From: Methylophaga sp.
GTDB taxonomy: Bacteria; Pseudomonadota; Gammaproteobacteria; Nitrosococcales; Methylophagaceae
Length of the DNA stretch: 64,000 bases
Reading direction: 5' to 3'
NCBI RefSeq assembly: GCF_009711715.1
Contig: NZ_VENF01000003.1
Location: 1-64,000, forward strand
The notes beneath the pieces are model-generated. The model was given only the letters and a program-made list of their open reading frames with translations, had not been told where the DNA came from and searched no databases. Positions 39,037 through 48,895 of this stretch are shown one piece after another. The position numbers and the translations under genes were made by a program. Every line of letters begins with the position of its first letter. Within the stretch, counting starts at the first letter, position 1.

Positions 39037-40203
39037 TTAGTCATTCCCGAACAAGTCGCGCGTATAGACTTTGTCAGCAACGTCTCTGATTTCCTCGACC
39101 ATGCGGTTTGCAATAATGACGCTACTGCGGGCTTTAAACTCATCAAAGTCCCGAATCACTTCTGAGTTGAAAAAGCTGTCTTCTTCAAGCACGGGCTCAT
39201 AGATAACCACCTCGACCCCTTTTGCCTTGATACGTTTCATGATTCCCTGGACAGAAGAAGAGCGAAAATTATCTGACCCCGACTTCATAATTAAGCGATA
39301 AATACCGACGACGCGAGGTTTCAGTTTCAGAATACAAGCAGCCACATGATCTTTACGCGTGGTATTGGCCTCAACGATGGCGTGTATGAGGTTGTTGGGT
39401 ACATCCTGATAGTTGGCCAATAACTGCTTGGTATCTTTAGGCAGGCAATAACCGCCATAGCCAAAAGAAGGATTGTTGTAGTGATCACCGATGCGTGGGT
39501 CTAAGCAGACACCTTTGATGATCTGTCTACTGTCGATGCCATTGATTTCTGCATAACTGTCCAGTTCGTTAAAGTAAGCCACCCGCATCGCGAGGTAGGT
39601 ATTTGAGAATAACTTCACCGCTTCTGCTTCGGTAGACTCTGTAAACAGAACAGGAATATCCTTTTTCACAGCCCCCTGTACCAGCAGATCAGCAAAGCCA
39701 GTCGCCCTCGCTGATGACTCCCCTAAAATGATGCGTGACGGGTACAGGTTGTCATGCAACGCCTTGCCTTCACGCAAAAACTCCGGTGAAAAAATAATAT
39801 TATCAGTACCGAATTTCTGTTTGATGCTTTTGGTGTAGCCCACCGGCACGGTTGATTTGATTATCATCACCGCAGCAGGATTGATCGCCATAACATCACT
39901 GATAACGGCCTCAACCGAACGGGTATCAAAGTAATTCGTTTCAGGGTCGTAATCGGTCGGCGTAGCAATCACAATATAATCCGCATCGTAATAAGCCTCA
40001 TGCTTATCCAGCGTAGCCTTGAGGCTGAGATGCTCATTGACAAGAAAATTCTCTATATCCGCATCTGAAATCGGTGACTTTTTTGCATTAATCAGTTTCA
40101 CTTTTTCGGCTATGACATCCAGTGCCACAACTTCGTTATGCTGTGCTAATAACACAGCATTCGACAGTCCAACATAACCCGTACCTGCTATCGCTATCTT
40201 CAT
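39037..40203 (-). CDS. ugd: UDP-glucose 6-dehydrogenase
   Basis: Oxidises UDP-glucose to UDP-glucuronate with two NAD. The product is 388 residues. The Rossmann motif [13 protein letters not shown] lies at residues 7-19; STVPVGYT and [12 protein letters not shown] are substrate motifs, and [12 protein letters not shown] contains the catalytic Cys. It predicts glucuronic acid in the polymer. Gap of 159 bases to the acyltransferase upstream, so it may have a promoter there. Confidence 0.95.
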   Translation of the reverse strand: MKIAIAGTGYVGLSNAVLLAQHNEVVALDVIAEKVKLINAKKSPISDADIENFLVNEHLSLKATLDKHEAYYDADYIVIATPTDYDPETNYFDTRSVEAVISDVMAINPAAVMIIKSTVPVGYTKSIKQKFGTDNIIFSPEFLREGKALHDNLYPSRIILGESSARATGFADLLVQGAVKKDIPVLFTESTEAEAVKLFSNTYLAMRVAYFNELDSYAEINGIDSRQIIKGVCLDPRIGDHYNNPSFGYGGYCLPKDTKQLLANYQDVPNNLIHAIVEANTTRKDHVAACILKLKPRVVGIYRLIMKSGSDNFRSSSVQGIMKRIKAKGVEVVIYEPVLEEDSFFNSEVIRDFDEFKARSSVIIANRMVEEIRDVADKVYTRDLFGND

Positions 40204-40362
40204 AAATGACTGTTCCTGTTAAAAATACAGAGGGGTTCAGTGGATGCTTCTGAGCCAGTCACTGGCAGGAAAATCCACTTAGGAAGAAATCAAATGCAAG
40301 GGTATCAGTACGAAAATTTGAAAACTTTAGAACGCAGCAAAAAACCGCGTATTTTTTGAAAA

Positions 40363-42393
40363 TTATTGTGTTTCGAACATTTTATTGAACATCGGCAGCA
40401 ATAATTTATTGCCATGTTCATTGAAATGGTCTTCATCCGTAACTATCGGCAATCCCTGGATTATCCCTGGGCAAACACCGTTGTCGCACAGGTAGGGGAT
40501 GGGATCGAGCAAGGCTACATTGCACTGTTCGCTGGCGCTATCCAGCGCTCGTAACACAATGTTATTTTTATCATGGTAAGCATCCAGAGAAATTGCGTAA
40601 TTTCTCATTTCTCCATAAAAAAGTAATTCTCTTGAGGCTTCCTTGGCAACATTGTGCCGCTGCTCAGGTGTCGGTTTCATGACAAACAAGGGTCTGTCTG
40701 CAGCAAACTCACAATAGGTCTCGACAAAGGCATTGCTGACCTCGTTTATAAATAGGGGGTCATCACTATTTTGATAATAAGTGTCAAAATAAACAGCGGG
40801 CTTTTTTTCTTTTGTGGAACCAAAAATGAAAGAGAAGCGGTTAATCACAATCATGGGAATTTCTGCAGGGTAAGCGTTCAGCTCCGACTTCACCCAGGTC
40901 ACAAAATCAGCACACTTATCATTGGGATAAATCTGCAACCACTTAGCCAGCTTAACGCCAGCTAAGGTGGGGCAACTATCATGATAATAATGCGCTACCC
41001 CCATACCATGACGCTGTGCGGCTTCAGCAATCGCCGTCACCTGCGCCGTAGAATGGCTGTCTCCAATCACAATAGCGCCAATGTTTTCTTTATCACCATA
41101 GAGGCAGCCCGGCATTTCTTCATTGAATGAGGGTAGTTTTTCACACTGAAATCGGTTTTTGTTCTCTGACTGAAATGCGATGGTCTCTATCCTGTCATCA
41201 ATACGTCCCTTGATTTGATGGCTGGTTAGATAAATGGCCACCGCACTCAGCATGACAGTAATTGAAAAAATCACTACCACTTCCCGCTTCAGCGATAAGC
41301 CGGAAAAGATTTTCCGCGTCGGTGCTTCTATAAACTGGTATGAGCAGTGAGCCAACACCACACTCGCTAATAAGGCAAGCCAGACTGCTGCTGCATTGGT
41401 TTCCAGTGACAAGAAATAAAGCAACACGATGGCAGGCCAATGCCACAGGTAGAGCGAATAGGAGCGATCACCCAGCCATTGGAAAACCACATTTTTTGTC
41501 ATCATGGACTGCTGATTATTGATAAAGATCAGTAATGCGGCTCCGCTGACCGGTAATAAAGCCCAGTAGCCCGGCCACAACACGTGCTCATCAAGAATAA
41601 TCACGCTGGCCAGAATCAAAGCCCAGGCCAGATAAAACAGCAGTTTCTTGTCCCGGTAGCGTTGTATGTCAGGCCATATTTCAGGCGTCAGATAAACCAG
41701 TCCACCGGCAAGCAGTTCCCATCCCCTTGATGGCAGGAGAAAAAACGTGGGAATGGGATAAAGGTGAACAACCACAATGTTGAGCAACAAAGAGGACAAG
41801 AACCCCAGCAACACCAGGAACCAGAGCACTTTGGCCGATGTTGTGAAGGCCCTTATCGCCAAGAGAAACAGCGGATAAAGAAAATAGAACTGAGCCTCGA
41901 TGCCCAGTGTCCATGTATGCAGCAGCCACTTCTCAAAAGCACTGGAATCGAAATAGCCTGAGTGATCCCAATAATGAATATTGGAAATGAATGCCAGCGC
42001 TGCTGCCACCTCTTCCGAAAGCTTTTGATAATCCGGCGTCGTCAGGAAAAACCAGCCCAGCAATAGCAAGACGCTGACCAGAAATAACAGTGCCGGCAGG
42101 ATGCGTCTGACCCTGGACATGTAGAACTTGCCGAGCGAAAACTGACCGTTCTTATTGCCGCCAAGAATGATGGATGTCATCAGGAAGCCGGAAATCACAA
42201 AGAAAATATCGACGCCGGCAAAGCCGCCGGGCAGTTGATAAGTGAACGGCAGATGATAAAAAACGACGGCAATTACCGCCCACGCCCTCAGTCCATTGAT
42301 ATCTTCCCTGAATGGCACTTTACTGGGTAAATGCTGCAAAGATTTAAACTCTGAATACGATTCTGAATAAAAAGATCGGAATACCAATGACAT
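40363..42393 (-). CDS. OafA/OatA-type acyltransferase fused to an SGNH domain
   Basis: A 676-residue membrane O-acyltransferase. Residues about 28-390 form an acyltransferase-3 domain with ten or more helices; REDINGLRAWAVIAVVFYH carries the conserved His 47 and VDIFFVISGFL follows. A periplasmic SGNH hydrolase-like domain starts near 405; GDSHS (444-448, catalytic Ser 446) and D653-x-x-H656 (TDEDHFNEHGN) form the usual triad. Such fusions acetylate surface polysaccharides; the acyl group is not known here. The start at 42393 overlaps the previous gene by 50 bases, which is long; a GTG at 42318 would remove the overlap but lacks a ribosome site. Confidence 0.9.
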   Translation of the reverse strand: MSLVFRSFYSESYSEFKSLQHLPSKVPFREDINGLRAWAVIAVVFYHLPFTYQLPGGFAGVDIFFVISGFLMTSIILGGNKNGQFSLGKFYMSRVRRILPALLFLVSVLLLLGWFFLTTPDYQKLSEEVAAALAFISNIHYWDHSGYFDSSAFEKWLLHTWTLGIEAQFYFLYPLFLLAIRAFTTSAKVLWFLVLLGFLSSLLLNIVVVHLYPIPTFFLLPSRGWELLAGGLVYLTPEIWPDIQRYRDKKLLFYLAWALILASVIILDEHVLWPGYWALLPVSGAALLIFINNQQSMMTKNVVFQWLGDRSYSLYLWHWPAIVLLYFLSLETNAAAVWLALLASVVLAHCSYQFIEAPTRKIFSGLSLKREVVVIFSITVMLSAVAIYLTSHQIKGRIDDRIETIAFQSENKNRFQCEKLPSFNEEMPGCLYGDKENIGAIVIGDSHSTAQVTAIAEAAQRHGMGVAHYYHDSCPTLAGVKLAKWLQIYPNDKCADFVTWVKSELNAYPAEIPMIVINRFSFIFGSTKEKKPAVYFDTYYQNSDDPLFINEVSNAFVETYCEFAADRPLFVMKPTPEQRHNVAKEASRELLFYGEMRNYAISLDAYHDKNNIVLRALDSASEQCNVALLDPIPYLCDNGVCPGIIQGLPIVTDEDHFNEHGNKLLLPMFNKMFETQ

Positions 42394-43096
42394 AGCGCCT
42401 GAACAGGCGCTTGGGCTCTTTCAGAAGCCGGTATAACCACTCCAGAGAGCATTTTTGTACCCAGGCGGGCGCCCTTTTGAAACGTCCAGCCTGAAAATCA
42501 ATGATGGCGCCGCCACAAATGATCAGACCTCGTCCCTGCAGTTCCTGTTTAATTCTCTCTGCCAGAATCTCCTGCTTGGGCATGCCCATCGCCAGCACGA
42601 TCAGACTAAAGCGTCCGGGTTCGATATGATGACGGAGAAAACTGATGTAGGAATCGAGCGAATGAAAGCCATCCTTGGTGGCTTTGATATTTTCACCAAT
42701 CAGCTTGTGGCTGCCCTGCTCAAGCCAGGGGGACTGAGTCCCCAGTACAAAGCAGTCTGTACAATCGGTATTGAATCTGTTGACCATTTGCGGAATCAAG
42801 TCGGTACCGTTCAGGTTCGCCCCCTGAGGCATGGAGAAGTATTTCAAAGCCAGACTGATGCCGATACCGTCTCGCAACAAATAGTCCAGATTCAGGAAAG
42901 CATCAAAGGTCGACCGGTCCTTCAACATCAGGTTGAATCCATGCTGATTGAGAAAACCCACCGTTTTGAAATCAGCCTGTGCCTGAAACTGCTGCTGCAA
43001 ATCACTTAGCAAAGCTTCCGCGTTGTCATAAATTGCCAGTTTCTGCAGAATTTGCTGCACTGGCACTGTTGCAGGAGAATCAGTTTGCATAACCAT
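42344..43096 (-). CDS. WecG/TagA/CpsF-family (GT26) glycosyltransferase
   Basis: A 250-residue GT26 enzyme of the group that includes WecG, TagA and xanthan GumM. VGFLNQHGFNLML, LLRDGIGISLALKYF, NGTDLIPQM, FVLGTQSPW, VLAMGMPKQEILAERI and CGGAIIDFQAGRFKRAPAWVQKCSLEWLYRLLKEPKRLFRRY are family blocks; in GumM this family adds the last beta-linked glucuronate or mannose. GAGGAG lies eight bases before the ATG at 43096. It overlaps the previous GT4 by 17 bases. Confidence 0.92.
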   Translation of the reverse strand: MVMQTDSPATVPVQQILQKLAIYDNAEALLSDLQQQFQAQADFKTVGFLNQHGFNLMLKDRSTFDAFLNLDYLLRDGIGISLALKYFSMPQGANLNGTDLIPQMVNRFNTDCTDCFVLGTQSPWLEQGSHKLIGENIKATKDGFHSLDSYISFLRHHIEPGRFSLIVLAMGMPKQEILAERIKQELQGRGLIICGGAIIDFQAGRFKRAPAWVQKCSLEWLYRLLKEPKRLFRRYVIGIPIFLFRIVFRV

Positions 43097-44165
43097 GTAC
43101 GATGCTCCTCGCTACCGATTTCCAGGAAAAGCGCTCGGCAAATGTTTTTGCCTTGTTTTTTTCTTCTTCAGACCATTCCCTTATCAGCGTCAGATAGCCT
43201 TTTTCAAAATCTTGCTGTTCATAGCTGAACAGCGTGCCGACACCGGACTGCTGGACAAACCCTTTGAAGGAATCCGGCGCACTCGACAAAATCGGCACCA
43301 GACCATAAGACATCAACTCAATAACACTGAGCCCGAAGCCTTCATACTCCGACGCACTGACCACAAAGCGTGATGAGGCTATATGATGCAAAATTTCTTC
43401 ATCAGGGATATTGAACAGCAACTCGACGCGATCTTCCGCATTCAATGCCGTGACCAGCTTTTCCAGTTGCCCGGCATCGCCCGTCGCACGGTTGCCAATA
43501 ATTCTGAGCTTGCTATCGGTGCCATCAATACGGCTGAAGGCCTCGATAAGCCAGTCCAGCCTTTTATTGCTGCTGAGACGACCGAGATAAACCATATCAT
43601 TACTGTCAGCAGCCTGATTGGCCTGCCCGAATTTCTGATAGGCCACGCCATTCTCAATCAGCTGGCAACCTGCTCTGACCTGCTCAAAAAGCTGCCTGTC
43701 ATTGCTACTGATGGTGAACACCACATCAACCGGCTTTAAGGAAAAACGCGTAATCGTTTTGAAAAACAGCTTTTTCAGTGCCTGTTGCTGCGGCGTGTGG
43801 AAAAAGCCGCCGTGAGTGGTTAAAACCAGCTTTGATTTCAGCAATCCCAGGCGTTTGAGTAAAGACAGGTAGTCAATAAAGAAGTCCACCGCATGCACAT
43901 GAACAATATCGAATTCATTCAGTGAGTTCAGCGGAAACCGGCTGATGGGATAACGTTTTGAGCCCAGCCAGCTGAACCTTTTCACGGGCAGATCTTTGAT
44001 AGTCGCTGCCGCTGGAAGCCTTTCTCCGGTTTGGAAATTGCTGTTGAGCGTGTAGATAACCACCTCGTGGCCCATGCCCTTCTGTTCTGTCGCCAGGTTC
44101 AGCACATAATCTTCAAGCCCGCCAATGCTCGGCGCGAATTGACGCACAATATGCAAAATTTTCAT
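43080..44165 (-). CDS. Glycosyltransferase family 4
   Basis: A 361-residue GT-B enzyme. The N-terminal acceptor domain starts MKILHIVRQFAPSIGGLEDYV; the donor side has VYLGRLSSNKRLDWLIEAF and the EX7E-type SASEYEGFGLSVIELMSYGLVPI (E...E). Order next to a GT26 gene recalls xanthan GumH (alpha-mannosyltransferase) beside GumM, so a mannosyl donor is a reasonable guess with ManC/ManB present. The ATG at 44165 is preferred for its AAGGG site. Confidence 0.9.
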   Translation of the reverse strand: MKILHIVRQFAPSIGGLEDYVLNLATEQKGMGHEVVIYTLNSNFQTGERLPAAATIKDLPVKRFSWLGSKRYPISRFPLNSLNEFDIVHVHAVDFFIDYLSLLKRLGLLKSKLVLTTHGGFFHTPQQQALKKLFFKTITRFSLKPVDVVFTISSNDRQLFEQVRAGCQLIENGVAYQKFGQANQAADSNDMVYLGRLSSNKRLDWLIEAFSRIDGTDSKLRIIGNRATGDAGQLEKLVTALNAEDRVELLFNIPDEEILHHIASSRFVVSASEYEGFGLSVIELMSYGLVPILSSAPDSFKGFVQQSGVGTLFSYEQQDFEKGYLTLIREWSEEEKNKAKTFAERFSWKSVARSIVHGYAN

Positions 44166-44290
44166 CGACCCTTTTCTCCGGAAAATCGTCATCTTTTGGC
44201 TGGAATGCGCTTTGGCGTGAGTCTAATCAGACATCGCAGCGCTCACTGCCGAACACACCACAAAAAAACCGCTTCAGTGATTTATCAGGC

Positions 44291-45313
44291 TTAATTGATG
44301 AACTGCTTCAAAATTCCGACCTGAGGAAACTGTTGCGGGTCGGGTGGATAAATGTTGAAGATATAGTCCCTGAACCAGGGGTCGGCCACCCAGTAAGTCC
44401 AGCCGTACCAGACTTCTTCGTTGGCCTCGATATAATCAAGCATGTTTTTTAATGCCTGCTGACAGGTTTCACTGGCACCAGCGGCAAACTCACCCAGGAA
44501 GCCTTTATAGCCATTCTCCTTGAGCCAGCCTGTAAATGCCGTCAGGCGCTGCACGCCAATATCCGCACTGACACAGTCAGCTTCGGTGCCGGTGGAATAT
44601 TTATCGAGATATTGATGTGCCTCAAACACCATATTGTTTTTCGGATCATCAATCTTTTTCAAAGCCTCGCCGTTTGAGTAATAACCATCCTTATGCAGCC
44701 AGCGCGCCGCGCTGGAATAAAACGTGGCTGGCACCAGTATGGTTTGACTGGCATTCGCTTCGCGAATCGCATTAACCGCTTCCTGTGCAATCACGGACCA
44801 GGTCATCGCATCCTGTTTGTTAGGCTCGTTCATCAGGCCAAACAAGACATGTCGGTCATCCCGGAAGTGCTCCGCAAGCCCATACCAGAGCTTTTCAAAA
44901 TCTTCTGTTGTGACGGCATCGGTCCCGATTAACTGTCCTTTGTATTTGCCATAATTATGTACATCGATGACCACACGCAGATCATGCTTCGCGGCTTCCT
45001 GAACAAAATCCTGAACCCGGCGAAGGTAATCCGTAGCAAAGGGCTGGCCCAGTTCAGGCTGAAGACGCTCCCAGGTAATCGCCAGACGAATCATGTCAAA
45101 GCCCGACTCGGCGTAGGTTTTAACATCCGTCGCTGACGGAAAATGATAGTTTTTATTGATTGTTCCCGGATAAACATGACCGGCGATAGCCGGGCCGGGA
45201 AAGTTAATGCCTTTCAGTGTGGCATGGTCATCAGCAGCAGCGATGCCGTTGTAGCTCATTGAAACAACACTGAGGATCATCAACACAAAGTGGCCGATCT
45301 TCAGTTTATTCAT
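44291..45313 (-). CDS. Secreted GH5-family glycoside hydrolase (cellulase-like)
   Basis: A 340-residue protein: signal peptide about 1-27 (cut after IAAA), then a TIM-barrel GH5 domain. GFDMIRLAITWERLQP, VVIDVHNYGKY, LMNEPN (acid/base Glu 163), FEAHQYLD and FLGEFAAGA (nucleophile Glu 275) are intact, so it should be active as a beta-1,4-glucanase or a relative. Inside a polysaccharide operon it probably trims the polymer during export or allows release, as BcsZ and AlgL-type enzymes do elsewhere; this is inference. It overlaps the previous acyltransferase by eight bases. Confidence 0.92.
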   Translation of the reverse strand: MNKLKIGHFVLMILSVVSMSYNGIAAADDHATLKGINFPGPAIAGHVYPGTINKNYHFPSATDVKTYAESGFDMIRLAITWERLQPELGQPFATDYLRRVQDFVQEAAKHDLRVVIDVHNYGKYKGQLIGTDAVTTEDFEKLWYGLAEHFRDDRHVLFGLMNEPNKQDAMTWSVIAQEAVNAIREANASQTILVPATFYSSAARWLHKDGYYSNGEALKKIDDPKNNMVFEAHQYLDKYSTGTEADCVSADIGVQRLTAFTGWLKENGYKGFLGEFAAGASETCQQALKNMLDYIEANEEVWYGWTYWVADPWFRDYIFNIYPPDPQQFPQVGILKQFIN

Positions 45314-46382
45314 ATTTAAGCCTCCTAACGGGAATAAAATATCTTGCCAAGCGCCAGTAGCGCATCAAAAACACATTCAGCGGCACAAGAAGAAGCGGCA
45401 GCAGCAGGCCAGCAAGGTTACCGGCTGCGATATGCAACAAAGCATCGGACAGTCCCAGTTTCAGCAGCACAACCCTGATGCCTGCCTCCGGGATGATATG
45501 GGCCAGATAGATAATAAAACTGTTCATGCCCACAAAAATGAAGAAACGATGCAAGGCTGACAGAAGAGCGTGGTTTTGCTTCGTTTCGGTCAACCGCTTT
45601 TCCATAGACTCGCCGACAAAAGCGATGCACTGGTAGCTGGTGTAAACACAAAACATTGAAAACAGATAATAAAATGCGTTGGACTCCTGATATAGCAGCA
45701 GGTAGCCAGCAACCGCCGTCAGGAACAATATAAAAGTCTGAACCAAGCCCGATGTGCGCTTAATGAAAACAGATGCAGACAGCAACAGCCCCATCACAAA
45801 ATAGGGGAAGAAAAAGAAGGCTTCGCCAAAAGTCATGCCGGCCATCTTGTAGTTAATCAGACTGCTGTCCAGCTGCGTGCCGACACTCATGACAGCCACA
45901 GTGACCAGTGCCAATGCTGTTAAAACCGGTTTACCCCAGCCTGTTTTAAGAACAGGGGCAGAAAAACAGGTAATTAAAAACAGGCTCCACAAAAACCAGA
46001 ACTGTTGTTTTGGTGGAAAAGGAGCGAATAAGACGTATTCGAGCGACCGCTCAACATTGACGTTGGAGGACGCAAGAAACTGAATACCTGATTGCGTGTA
46101 AGACCAGAAAATCAGTGGCAGGATAAATATCAGAATATTGCGTTTAAGAAAATCAAATAAGCTCAGTTTGACCAGAGTTTGCTGAATGAACATGCCGGAC
46201 AGGAAAAAAAACAAGGGCATATGAAACAGGTAGATCGCCCTGTCCAGATTGATCCAGAAAGCGCTGTCATCCGGCAGTATGCCTGCTGAAATCAGCCCTC
46301 TGATCGTGTGTCCCCACACCACCAGAACAATGCCAAACATCTTGGCATAATCAGGACCAAGCTGGCGCTGCGGGGCTGTCAT
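45306..46382 (-). CDS. Acyltransferase-3 family membrane protein
   Basis: A 358-residue protein with about ten membrane helices. YAKMFGIVLVVWGHTIRG carries the conserved His near residue 25 and FHMPLFFFLSGMFI follows, as in acyltransferase-3 proteins that acylate sugars (GumF/ExoZ type). There is no SGNH domain. It is the second acyltransferase of the locus and is translationally coupled to the GH5 gene downstream. Confidence 0.88.
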   Translation of the reverse strand: MTAPQRQLGPDYAKMFGIVLVVWGHTIRGLISAGILPDDSAFWINLDRAIYLFHMPLFFFLSGMFIQQTLVKLSLFDFLKRNILIFILPLIFWSYTQSGIQFLASSNVNVERSLEYVLFAPFPPKQQFWFLWSLFLITCFSAPVLKTGWGKPVLTALALVTVAVMSVGTQLDSSLINYKMAGMTFGEAFFFFPYFVMGLLLSASVFIKRTSGLVQTFILFLTAVAGYLLLYQESNAFYYLFSMFCVYTSYQCIAFVGESMEKRLTETKQNHALLSALHRFFIFVGMNSFIIYLAHIIPEAGIRVVLLKLGLSDALLHIAAGNLAGLLLPLLLVPLNVFLMRYWRLARYFIPVRRLKYE

Positions 46383-46427
46383 ACCCGCTTATCCCCTTGC
46401 TTGTGATGATAAGTTCTGGCTTGCATC

Positions 46428-47687
46428 TCAGTCATGACTGACCGCCTCTTTTTCATCAACTTTCAGTTGTGTATAGAGATAGCCCACCATGACCCAGAGT
46501 GGTGCTGAGATCTTGATGGTGAAGATCGCCGCACCGATCATCAGGTTGATGCCAATGAAAGCATTCATAGAGAAGACATAACGCTTGTCTGCCGGATGAT
46601 CTGAGCGGATGACCAGCGCTGTGTATAACCAGTACAGAATGAGACCAAATAGCGTAGTGGCGTAAACCATATAGGCATAACCGCTGTCAGCCACGCTGTT
46701 AACACCGGCTAAATTTCCCATCAGCAAGGTATTGAGATCGGCATCTGCCAGCAAATACAGGGTGAAACCAATCCGACCCGCGAAATCATCGGTCATGGAA
46801 GTCAGGTTGGGGTCATAAAAAAATATGGCTGAAATCAGCAAAAGTCCGGGAATAAAGGTCACGGCAAACCATCTGGGCAACATCGGAAAGATAAAAAAAC
46901 CGGGGATCAGTGCCAGCGCAAAAAGAGCGCCGGTGCGAGTATCGTTGGTCAGGATGAGAAACAGTACAGAAAGCACGAAAAAAAGCACTTCCCGTTTACG
47001 CATGATTTTGCCGAACCCCATCAAGAACACCAGTGTGACCATCGCAAAGTTAGCCAGTGAGACCTGCTCCAGGAAAATCGACGATATCCGGTGTGAGGAC
47101 AGAAAGTTAAAGGAGAAACGAGCACTGTAACCCAGTGAGTTCCGGAATAAGCCCGAGTCACTATATTGGAAAGGTTCAATCCCCCTCGTGCTCTCGTAAT
47201 ATTTGGCCGGCTCAAACAGCGTGACATAGAGTTCAGTGAAGAAAATCTCGATCATGGCAACTGACAGCACGGCCAGCATCAGGATTTTAAAAATGTTGAT
47301 AATGTGCCGACTACTGAGGAAGGTCCCGAGCAGCACAAAGGCGACAATAATCAGGCAGTCCCGGAGAATTTTAATAAAGGTACCGTCATTGGTCAGCATC
47401 ACCCAGACTGACAAGGCTGCCATGCCCAATAAAAACAGCAGGTGAGGATAAATATGGGGTACTTTTTTCAGGTTGAGGGCGAGATAGCCCATGACACCCA
47501 GCATAATCAATGATTCTGTGAGCGCCACATGCGTAGACACCATGGTCATGACATGGGCATTAATCACGGCCAGAAACGCATTGTAAGATATCGCGAAAAG
47601 CACCAGCCAGGCAGGCAGATTCAACCGCGCCTTACTCAGCGCATCGGGCCGGGCTTGATTAATCGCTGTCGAGTTCACGGTTTGCAT
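46428..47687 (-). CDS. Wzy-like polysaccharide polymerase / O-antigen ligase-like membrane protein
   Basis: A 419-residue protein with ten to twelve membrane helices and a large periplasmic loop between the later helices. The blocks FLSSHRISSIFLEQVSLANFAM and LFLILTNDTRTGALFALALIPG fit O-antigen polymerase/ligase-like proteins; family membership is by topology and context more than sequence. As the only such protein here it is the likely polymerase of repeat units. Eight bases separate it from the upstream GT4 gene. Confidence 0.75.
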   Translation of the reverse strand: MQTVNSTAINQARPDALSKARLNLPAWLVLFAISYNAFLAVINAHVMTMVSTHVALTESLIMLGVMGYLALNLKKVPHIYPHLLFLLGMAALSVWVMLTNDGTFIKILRDCLIIVAFVLLGTFLSSRHIINIFKILMLAVLSVAMIEIFFTELYVTLFEPAKYYESTRGIEPFQYSDSGLFRNSLGYSARFSFNFLSSHRISSIFLEQVSLANFAMVTLVFLMGFGKIMRKREVLFFVLSVLFLILTNDTRTGALFALALIPGFFIFPMLPRWFAVTFIPGLLLISAIFFYDPNLTSMTDDFAGRIGFTLYLLADADLNTLLMGNLAGVNSVADSGYAYMVYATTLFGLILYWLYTALVIRSDHPADKRYVFSMNAFIGINLMIGAAIFTIKISAPLWVMVGYLYTQLKVDEKEAVSHD

Positions 47688-47695
47688 TCGCGCGC

Positions 47696-48895
47696 TCAGC
47701 TGGCCTGCATGATGTTCTGTGTTGCATGCTCATTGAGCATGGCATCGATAAAGGCATCATATTGAGCGGAAATCACATCCACGGAAAAACGCTGTGCATA
47801 TTTCTGTACCGATAGACTCACTGCTCTGCTGGCAAGCTGGTTTTTCACCGCCGCCTGGCAGGCTTGTCTGAAATTGGCAGGATCATCAGGCTCAAAAAGT
47901 TGACCGGTTACCCCCTCTTCTACCAGTTCCTTAAGTCCGCCTCTGGCAGAGGCGATCACAGGCACCCCATGGGAATAGGCTTCGATCACCGTTCTGCCGA
48001 AGGGTTCATGCCACATTGACGGCACCACAACAAAGTGGACTGAACGATAGACCTCTTCGGGCGAAACCCAACCCAGAAAATGGATCCTTTCCGAAGGATA
48101 TTTATCACGCAGGTATTTAACATAGTCTTCTTTGCCGGTACCGGCGATCTTGATTTGGTAGTCATCAGGCAAGGTTTGAAATGCCTCTAGCAGAAGTTCT
48201 ACGCCTTTTTCAGGTTCTATTCGTCCCAGATAACCAAAAATGTATTGCTCACCTTCAGGCAGCGCATTGACTGAAGTCTCAACCTCAACGGGGTTAAATA
48301 TCCTCTGGCTTAAGGCCTGAGTGAAATACGGTTCGTGCCGGTTAAGGATGAAATCACTGATACCAATCAGGCCGTTGACTTTAGCCGCGCTTCTGACCCG
48401 ACCGAAGGTTGCTGCCCGGCAGCTGTGACAGCGCTGCTCACAATTATGACCATCTCGAAACATCGTGCCTTTGAAGCACAAGGTGTAATAACTTCGGAGA
48501 ATGTGGGCAACCGGAATGTTCAGCTCATGACAAGCTTCCCAGGCAGCATTACCAAAATTCTCTATGGTACTGGTGATAACGGCTTCCGGTTTAATCCGCT
48601 CCAGCTCTTCAACAATTATTTGTTTAGCCCTCGGATTAAAGTTTTCCCTGAAATGCCAGATCAGTTTCCTGAAAGCCGGCTCGCTGTGTTTGAAATTCCA
48701 GTAAACATTGGGGGAAAGAATCGTCCTGACCCGGACCGTATCGTCCTGAAATTCATTATCCCTGTGATCAATAGTCAGCACAGTGACCTCATTTCCCAGA
48801 GCGGATAAACCTTTTGCCAGCAGCTGGGTAGACTTCTCGCCACCGCCCTTAACATTGGGAGGATAAGCCGCCGCGATAATGCATAACTTTTTCAT
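47696..48895 (-). CDS. Glycosyltransferase family 4 with a Cys cluster
   Basis: A 399-residue GT-B enzyme. Glycine-rich start (AAYPPNVKGGGEKSTQLLAKGL), donor side FGYLGRIEPEKGVELLLEAF, and PSMWHEPFGRTVIEAYSHGVPVIASARGGLKELV (EX7E). CEQRCHSC and the following residues (about 145-160) form a Cys cluster between the two domains, seen in some GT4 enzymes and possibly metal-binding. It overlaps the next gene upstream by four bases. Donor unknown. Confidence 0.9.
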   Translation of the reverse strand: MKKLCIIAAAYPPNVKGGGEKSTQLLAKGLSALGNEVTVLTIDHRDNEFQDDTVRVRTILSPNVYWNFKHSEPAFRKLIWHFRENFNPRAKQIIVEELERIKPEAVITSTIENFGNAAWEACHELNIPVAHILRSYYTLCFKGTMFRDGHNCEQRCHSCRAATFGRVRSAAKVNGLIGISDFILNRHEPYFTQALSQRIFNPVEVETSVNALPEGEQYIFGYLGRIEPEKGVELLLEAFQTLPDDYQIKIAGTGKEDYVKYLRDKYPSERIHFLGWVSPEEVYRSVHFVVVPSMWHEPFGRTVIEAYSHGVPVIASARGGLKELVEEGVTGQLFEPDDPANFRQACQAAVKNQLASRAVSLSVQKYAQRFSVDVISAQYDAFIDAMLNEHATQNIMQAS

